Of a stretch of DNA of 64,000 nucleotides, positions 51,801 to 60,800 are shown piece after piece (position 1 is the stretch's first letter; every line of letters begins with the position of its first letter). The DNA is from Symbiodinium natans (Eukaryota > Sar > Dinophyceae > Suessiales > Symbiodiniaceae). The notes below the pieces were generated by a model. It had not been told where the DNA came from. It saw only the letters and a program-made list of their open reading frames with translations, and did not search any database. The position numbers and the translations under genes are program-made. The stretch covers positions 543,001 to 607,000 of the forward strand of contig CAJNDS010002100.1 in assembly GCA_905221605.1 (NCBI GenBank), in the 5' to 3' direction.

Positions 51801-54800
51801 ACGTTGCAATCGTTGTAGCAGTAGAATGTCCCAAGAATCTACTGTGTGCTTAGGATCCCCGCAAAATACAGAGTAGGATTCCCTAAATTGCCCTTATACC
51901 GAAGAATCCTTTCACTTGTGAGTGCTTCTCAAGCAAACAGTAGGAATTCAGTAATTTCTCACGGAAATATTCAAGATTAGGCGGGGGTGGGGATTCGGTC
52001 AAAAGGCCCTGTCATTGTAGATGCTATCGAACCCCAAGATAGGCTTCCTAAAGGGAACCTGCAGAAAGTAGACCCAGATCCATGGAATCACTTCCCTAAC
52101 ATGTTGTCCTGGGATGTTTGGACCCTAAACCCCTAATACCTAAACCCTAAACCCGAAACCATACAAAACCCTAAACCCTATACACCCTAAAAAGCTCCTA
52201 AACACTGTAAAGCCCCTAAATCCTATAAAAGTCCTAAACCCTATAAAGCCCTAAACCCTAAGCCCTAAACCCTGCGCTGCGATGGCTTAGCGAAGGGAGC
52301 GCCAGGGATGGCCTCGCTGACCCTGGGTGGTCGCCGAAGAGGGGTTCAGTCTGCAATGCGGAGCTGCCCTTGGGACCAAAGTGGTTTAGGGTTTAGGGTT
52401 TAGGGTTTAGGGTTTAGGATTTAGGGTTTCAAAGGATCCCCAAAAATTGGGACCATAGGCCCGATATAGAATGACTATAGCTCCTATTCGGGTTTATGGG
52501 AACCCGAAAAATTGGGCCATAGGTCCAATGGAATTACTCATAGTTCCTAGGCGGGTATATGAACGATAAAGCTCTTTTCGGGTTCATCTGGTCCTTCAGG
52601 TGCAGCACGGAGGTTTGGGGCCTCCACCCGTGGAGACTTTGCGACGACGTCGCTGACGGGGAGTATGAGACTGCACCCGGGCCACAGGAAGCAAGCCTTC
52701 AAAGCAGATTGCACACGGATATGGGGAAACCTCTTCGACTACACTTACTCGCAATACAAGGACAACCACACACCGGTCGCCATCAAGTGCCAGAAGCATG
52801 GAACCTTCTGGATGAAGCCCCGTGATCACATCCAGCGCCGGCTCGGGTGCCCCAAGTGCGGAAGTCTTTTCGTTCCAGGGTCTCTGCAGGAGAGGGCTGC
52901 CGTGATGCTCACCACGGAATCGATGCCCAGTCTCGGCCAGCATATCCTCAGGTCCCGGCAGCTCGCCTCGCAGATCGCTTCTGTGGCTCTGAAGGGAGAG
53001 GAGAGCTGGGTGGTGGAGGTGGGGGTCGGAGCCGGCGCACTGACGACTGCGTTGCTGCAAAGCCCGTCATGCGAGGGTGTGGTGGGCTTCGAGCTGGATG
53101 AGCGGATCCTGTCCCAGGCCATGGAGACTAGGGACCTTTCAGAGGTACGTGTTTTCCCCACCTCTTTTTTGCCGTGAACTAGTCAGGCTCCCTCCCATTA
53201 ACGTAAGAAGGTTCGTCTTTTTTGCGAGTTTTTGCCCTTGAATGCTTATTCGGTTTTTCGGGAACCATATAAGGAGAAGGGCGGCGTGATACGGCGATAC
53301 CATCCAATTTCCAGGGACGTCCCTGAGGTGGCCCGCACGCTGTCGAGGGAGGCATGGGAAGATCACCTGGTCGGCAGCAGCCGCTGCTTTGTCTTTAAGG
53401 GCGACTTCCTGTCCTGCCGCGCGGTGCCCAGCCGCTGCCAAGTTGCTGTCGGCAACATTCCCTACAGAATCTCGACTGCTGTGGTCAGCAAGCTGCTGTG
53501 CCAGGAGCCCCTCATGCACAGGATTGTCTTGACGTTGCAGGCTGAGTTCGTCCGAAAGCTTCTGGCGAAGCCCGGCTCCATAAAGTTCGGACGCGTTTCG
53601 GCGCTGGTTCAGGCGCTTTGCTCCAACGCCCAGTTCGCGATCCCCGGCATTCTCCCGCCGGACGTCTTCTCGCCGCCTCCGCGCGTGGACTCCGCGGTGG
53701 TCCTCTTGGAGCTCCACGACGCGCTGCGCCACAAGGGTGTAGAGGTCTCCGCGGCGGCTCTAGACCAGCTGCTGCGGCTCTTGCTGGATGTCCGGGGCCC
53801 AAGCCGGGGTTTGGGCTTGGAAGCCCGTCTGACGGAGGTGGAGGAGCAGGTGGCATCTCGGATCCTTCCAGAGACTTGGCGCTTGGCGATGGCGCGGGCG
53901 GGCGTGGACCCAGCAAAGCCGGCCGTGGCCATGGGCCCGGCGGAGTTCGTGGCGCTGACGGCCGAGCTCTGCAACCTGGGCTTTGCGTCTGGCACGCGGA
54001 GAGCTCTCGACTCAACGAATGAAAAAGCTGGTTTAGGGTTTAGGGTTTAGGGTTTAGGGCTTAGGGCTTAGGGCTTAGGGCTTAGGGTTTAGGGTTTATC
54101 ATGCTTTTCTGCTCATGTCTTCTCAGTATTTCTGCCTTGTGCAGGTCTCCTCCTACATCACTCCACCACACCAGCTCCGTGTGCGACTGAAGCCCGGGAA
54201 GAGCCACGACGACCTCTTCGTTGAGGAGGCACGCGCGCCCCCGAAGCCCTCTCCGAAACACTAGAATCTGTAAGTACCTGCAAGCCCTCAGTCTGTCAGT
54301 GTCCCGAATACCCCAAACCCTAAACCCTAAACCCTAAACCCTAAACCCTAAGCCCTAAACCCTAAACCCTAAACCCTAAACCCTAAACCCTAAACCCTAA
54401 ACCCTAGACCCTAAACCCTAAACCCTAAACCCTAAACCCTAAACCCTAAACCCTAAGCCCTAAGCCCTAAGCCCTAAACCCTAAGCCCTAAACCCTAAAC
54501 CCTACCCCCTTCACGCTGCAACTGTGCAGGGATCCTCAAAAGTGAAGCGAAAGCAAGGCCAGCCAGTGCGGGCCACTCAGAGCGTTGGAGATCGCAAAGC
54601 TGCGGGCGCCAGAAACCCTAAAGCCGAAATTAGAAGCCCGCCCTAAATCGCAAGCCCTAAAGTAGAAACCCCAAAATTATGAGCCCTAAGTTCTACGCCC
54701 CAAATCAAAATCACTATCCTACAATCCCCAACTCTTCGCCCTAAGCCATACGCCTTACTCAGCTCGAGGGCTGGCCTTCTGGGTGCACTGCAGCCGGCGG

Positions 54801-57800
54801 CCAAGGATGCGTTCGTGCTTAGTTGTTGTCTTAGAGTTTAGGCTCGAAGTGCTTCTAGAAAAAGCAGTACTTTTGAATAGCAACTACTACGAAGAACGAC
54901 CTAATGAAACCCTGAACCCCCAATTCTAAGGCCCTAATCAGGCCCTAAAACCCCCATCAAATGCCAACTTCTAAACTTTCAAGGTGTCAGAGGTTCAGGC
55001 TTTGCAACGACAGCTGTGTGGTTGTTGCTGGCTGGTGTGTCAGAGCCTAACCCCAAACCCTAAACCCTGAAGCCTACAAAAGGTCCATCTGGGGCGGCTA
55101 CGGAAAGGCCTGTGGCCTGTCTTGTTGCTGCACACGGCTGCTTGTTCTCCAGGCAACCATGTTTAGGGTTTAGGGTTTAGGGTTTGCCTGAAAGCCTGGA
55201 ACGACATCCTATGAGCCCTGAGGCGAACCCCAAAACACCATCCAAGCCCTAAACCCGACACGCCCCCCACCCACCGAAAGGAACGTGAACAACGCTCCTT
55301 GAAGCCCCGGGATCTGCAAACCTGTGAACCTATTAAACCAATATATGCATACCTTCATGTATGTATGTGTATCATCACAACATGTTCCATAAGGTGGATA
55401 TATATATATATACACACGTATGTAAATAAATAAGTATATATATATATATTATATTATATTATGTTATATTATATTATATTATATTATATTTTCTTATATT
55501 ATATTATATTATATTATATTATATTATATGGATGTGTTTTGTAATCCTTGTAGAGACCTCTGGAGTGCCCTTACGTACCCGCCTTCCCTGAACTGTCAGC
55601 CTGTGCCAGGACAGCAAGGCATCTGACGAGGTGAACGCGCCGGCAAAGAAGGCCTCCCACGCAAAACGTTCGCCCTTGAAACGAAGCTCAGCTTGAATTT
55701 CGAGAATTTCGAGAAGCCTGAACCCCATAAATCCTAGAGACTACTGTGCATGGGGGTGTTCGAACGTGCAGTTCCTTTCTCGAAGTTCCTTTCTAGAAGG
55801 GGCGGTACCTGGCGAGGTGTACGGGGACCGACAGCACTCTTTGCCATGCCTACAGTCTATGCCCCCCCACTTTGCTTCGTCCAGCGACTGCCAGGAACTT
55901 GCAGATGGTGAGCTGGGGTCTCCCAGCTTGTCTCCATGTTCCTGACAAGAGGTTTAGGGTTTAGGATTTCAGTTTTCGGAGTTAGGCTTATAGGGTTTAG
56001 GGTAGTTGCCAAACCCGGCGGTCACAGCGCATCGGTTCTGGTGCCTGTAGCTCGGGGCCAGGAGGGGCGGGGCTTTGGAGCGTTGGGGCAGGGTGTCTAT
56101 GAAACAATGGGTGCAGGGCTTATCGGCGTGTCGGGACGTAGGGCTTCGGGTTTAAGGATGTTTTGGGTCCGTAGTAGAGATCAGGGTTTAGGGTTTACTT
56201 GGAGGTTCATGGGTACTGATCGGTGGGGTTATAAGTGGGGTAACTATGGGTATAACACTAGTTAGGGTACTTCGAACCCTACTTATGGGTATGCCTAAAC
56301 CCTAAACCCTAAACCCCAAACCCTAAACCCTAGACCCTAGACCCTCGACCCTAAACCCTACTTATAGGTATCCATGTACCGTCAAGTAGCCTTAGGGTTT
56401 GGGGATGCCGTTTTGGGATGCTCCGCTGGCTCTCAAGGGAGACGATCCATATCTTCAGCGCGCGGAGCTGAGCATGCATCTTAGGGTTTAGGGTTTAGGG
56501 TTTAAGGTTTAGGGTTTAGGGTTTAGGGTTCCCTAAGACCCTCATCTTGCATGGCGAGAGGTGGCCAGCGGCCATCTGTACGAGAAGCTCCTCAGCATCA
56601 TGATCCTCTCAGCTCGGGTCCTCGGAGCGCTGCTTAGGGTTTAGGGTTTAGGGTTTAGGGTTTAGGGTTTAAAGGGTTTAGGGTTTAGGGTTTAGGGTTT
56701 AGGGTTTAGGGTTTATTTTTTGGGGGGTTAGGGTTTAGGGTTTAGGGTTTAGGGTTTAGGTTTAGGGCTTCCCCGACTGGTCTCGGAGGGTCCTCATTCT
56801 GAGTCAAGTTTGATTCGCAAGAACTTCGGGTGCTCAAAGAGGTAACCCTAAACCCTACAAATTCCATAAACCCCAAACCCCAGAAACCCTAAAACCCTAA
56901 GCCCCATGTGGGTGGCAGGGCTGGGGCCTTCATGAGAGAAAGGTTGCCAAACCTCAAGCCCTAAGCCCACCCTAAACCCGAAGCCCTCAACCCTAAGTCA
57001 AGGTGCGGAACAACACGAAGAACCCTCTGCACTTTTGGTTCATCGACAACTTCCTGTCGCCAAAGTTCAAGGCTCACCGAGGGCGCATTCGGGTTACTTT
57101 GGGTGTTTCCAAATTCGGGGGTACCTTCTTGGGGTCCTTATTAAAAGGGAATCCCACTATTCGGGGCTTGCGGACGGATGGGCTTAGCATGGTTTAAGGG
57201 GGGGTTGAACTGGCTGCACGAAGGTTTAAGCTTAGGGTTCAGGGTTTATCGCGTCAGGGTGTCAGGGCTTCAAGGGCTTAGTGTTCGACACCAACCCTAA
57301 ACCCTAAACCCCAAAACCCTAAACCCTAAACCCTAAACCCTAAAACCCTAAACCCTAAACCCGCTTCTTTGAAGTTGGCGATTGCCGGTGGGCAGGCCTT
57401 CATTCCCCAACTGGCGGCGAGGCCGCCTGGGCCTGATGAGAAGAGACTTGGTTTGGGGTTTAGGGTTTAGGGTTTAGGGTTTAGGGTTTGGGGTTTAGGG
57501 TTTAGGGTTTAGGGTTGAGGGCATTGCTTCATGGACATCGGCTGAACCCAAATGTCCTGACCCCTAAAAACCCTGCAGACCCTACACTCCCCCTGCGATG
57601 GGAGGTACGACTTCAAGTACGACTTCGTTACCTACAAGTGGCCCTCGTGGCTCAACCCGCAAAGTGCGCCCCTCGAGTGACTCCATGGGCCTTTCGGGGC
57701 TGGGTTGGGGCCCTACGAGGGGCTTTTTAGTCATATGGTTTATAGGGTCTTAAGAGGGTTTAGTGGGTTTGTAGGGTTTATAGGGCTTATAGGGCTTATA

Positions 57801-60800
57801 GGGCTTACAAGGCTTACAAGGCTCACAAGGCTTACAAGGCTTACAAGGCTTAGAGGGCTTAGAGGGCTCATAGGGTTTTACCCTGAGCCTTCCTAAACCC
57901 TAAACCCTAAACCCTAAACCCTAAACCCTAAACCCTAAACCCTAAACCCTAAACCCTAAACCCTAAACCCTAAACCCTAGACCCTAGACCCTAGACCCTA
58001 AACCCTAAACCCTAAACCCTAAACCCTAAACCCTAAACCCTAAACCCTAAACCCTATCGGAAAGCTGGAGCCTCCGAGGTGAGAAGCAGCGGCTCATCTG
58101 GGCGTACAAGATCCTCTTCCTGGATGTGGGCGACTTAAAGCGTCCCGAAGCCGATTACTCCCGGCCACAGAGGTCGCATTGCGGGACACCTGCAAACTCA
58201 ACCATCCGAAACCCTGAACCCTCAACCCTTCACGCTAAAAAGGCCCCAAAACCCTGAACCCCAAACCCCAAAGACCCAAAGTGCCGGAAGATGAAATCGC
58301 CCCCAAAGAACCTCCAAAAACAGCCTGAACCACAAAATAAGGGCAACAAGAAGACTCAACCCAAGGTGCTCTTCCCACAGGACGTTCCAAAGATCATCTT
58401 CATCGACGCCGACCAGGTGCTGGCTCGGGTTTCGGGGGTTTAGGGTTCCAAGGGTTCGGGGTCAACTCTAAACCCCAAACCCCAAACCCTAAATCCTAAA
58501 TCCCCTAACCCTAAACCCTAAATCCTAAACCCTAAACCCTAAACCCTAAACCCTAAACCCTAAACCCTAAGTTTGTTTGGAGTTCTGGGGGAAGTGCGCC
58601 AAGTTGTGCACCAAGAGGGTTTAGGCGCTTAGGATCCCTGAGCCGTGAAGAGACTACACCCCAGGGCCCTCTACTTGGAGGTTCATGATACTCATAAATT
58701 GGGTCCTACAGGTTTAGGGTATAGGCTTTAGGGCTTAGGATTCAGGGTTTAGGGTTTAGGGCTAAGTACCCTATGTAAGGTTCTAACCCTACTTAGAAGT
58801 ACACATGAACCTCCAGGTACCCCGAAAGGCCCCGACCGTAAATCACTCCCAAACTCCTCTCTCCCCAAACCCAAGCCCGAAGTCCCTGACTCCCCCAGCC
58901 AACAGCCCGAAGCCCAAAGCCCGAAGCCCTGCAAAAGCCTAAACCCTAAACCCTAAACCCTAAACCCTAATCCCTAAACCCTAAACCCTAAACCCTAAAC
59001 CCTAAACCCTAAACCCTAAACCCTAAACCCTAAACCCTAAACCCTAAACCCTAAACCCTAAACCCTAAACCCTAAATCCTAAATCCTAAATCCTAAATCC
59101 TAAATCCTAAATCCTAAATCCTAAATCCTAAATCCTAAATCCAAAACCGAACCTTTGGTTGTAGGTCTTTTTTGGTGGCCTCCCAGGTGGTACGTGCAGA
59201 CGTGAAGGAGCTTTGGGACTTGGACCTCAAGGCGTGTTTAGGTCGCCAGGTCTATAGGGTTTAGGGTTTAGGGTTTAGGGTTTAGGATTAGGGTTTAGGG
59301 CTTGGGGTTTAGGATTTTGGGATCGGGGTTTAGGGTTTATAGGGCTAATAGGGTTTAAAGTCTATAGGGTACATGGGTTTTTGGGGTTTATAGGATTTGT
59401 AGGATGAAAAGGGTTTAGTGTCTAGGGTTTAGGGCTTAGGGTCATGTGGGGTACTTGCAAATAGGGTTCGAGCTGGGTAGCTATAGTTATTGTTGGTCAA
59501 CAGCTTACACCTACTTGAAGTATGCATGACCATTCAAGTAGTGTGATCTACTAAGTGACGCAGTATCCTTACTAAGGGCGCGCAAAAGAAGTTCCTGAAT
59601 TCCAGAGATGATGGGCTCGCGGTTAAAGGGTTTGGGGCAAACACTATACACCCTAAGTCCTTAAATCCTCCCTAAACCCTAAACCCTAAACCCCTAAACA
59701 CCCCTAAACACCCCTAAACCCCCCTAAACCCGTAAACCCCTAAATCCTAAGCCCTACACCCTACACCCCAATGATCCCCAAAATCCCAAACCCGAAAGCG
59801 CAGGGCAACGTCTACGGTTTCGTTCCCATGGGCGACTCGAACCCTGATACCGAGGCCAGTAAGGGGTTTAGGGATTCAGGGTTTAGGGTTTGGGGTTTAG
59901 GGCTTTCTCGATTAGGGTGGGTTTTAGGGCTTTGGGCGTTCAGGGAAACGCGGAGGGTAGAATGCCCCGATATCGGTTTGGACATTGGGGGTTAGGGGTG
60001 TGGGGGTTTGGCGGTCTAGGACAGTTGTGCAGGTTTAAGCGGGTTTAGCTTTAGGAGTTTGAGGGGTTAAGGCGGAGTGTCCCGGTACATTGAGATCACT
60101 CTAAGCCCTTGGCCCCAAACTCTTAATTTGCCTCAACAAAAGGGGCTGTGGATAGTCTTATGGCCCGATGAGTCAAGTGGAATGTGGCTCATAAGGTCAA
60201 CATATTGATGGGCTTCAACAGATGTTTTTTGGGGGGGTAATTCTTGCGCTCTTTTTGGGGCTAAGATCAGATAGCAGAGAGTAGCGATGAGTTTTGAGGC
60301 AACCGTGGCCGGGTTAAAAGGTTAGGGCTTTTGTGCGAGGACCTCACAAGGCTTGAGAGAACCTACACCCGCCCGGTTTCATAAAGAAAAGAAACCCCCC
60401 GGTAGGGGCCTAATGTAGCCCTGGCCCTAAACCCTAAACCCTAAGCCCTAAACCCCCACGTGCCTTGACTAGACTCCACTTTGCTCTTGCAGGGCTTCCG
60501 CTTCTGGAAGCAGGGCTACTGGAAGAGCCACCTCGGTAACAAGCCGTGGCGCCTGCTGGCTTACTAGGGTTTAGGGTAGGGTTTAGGGTTTAGGGTTTAG
60601 GGTTTAGGGTTTAGGGTTTAGGGTTTAGGGTTTTGGCGACATTGGGACGCCCTTACACTAGGTAGGCCCTTGGGATATTTAGCTTGTCCCTTATTGGGCT
60701 AAGAGACTCATGGGCCAACCTAGCTTGCAAGACGAGGGCTTGGGCTGATGGTTGAGCTATTGAGGTTAGGGTTTAGGGTTTAGGGTTTAGGGTTTAGGGT

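Noticed and set aside
53512-54015. Long minus-strand and +2-frame ORFs over ksgA
   Set aside because: High-GC shadow frames; the frame with NIPY and SPPPRVDSAVV is the real one.
54145-54264. Assignment of VSSYITPPHQLRVRLKPG as the last exon of ksgA
   Set aside because: It aligns with UGGT just before the catalytic domain and is not in phase with the ksgA 3' end.
55936-56265. 109-codon open frame
   Set aside because: It runs through telomeric repeat and into a family C element; at most a short piece near 56003-56060 could be coding.
56767-56841. Attractive exon after TTTAG reading LPRLVSEGPHSESSLIRKNF
   Set aside because: UGGT homology joins 56611 directly to 57003, so this open stretch is intronic. 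It is a warning about the unassigned exon candidates.
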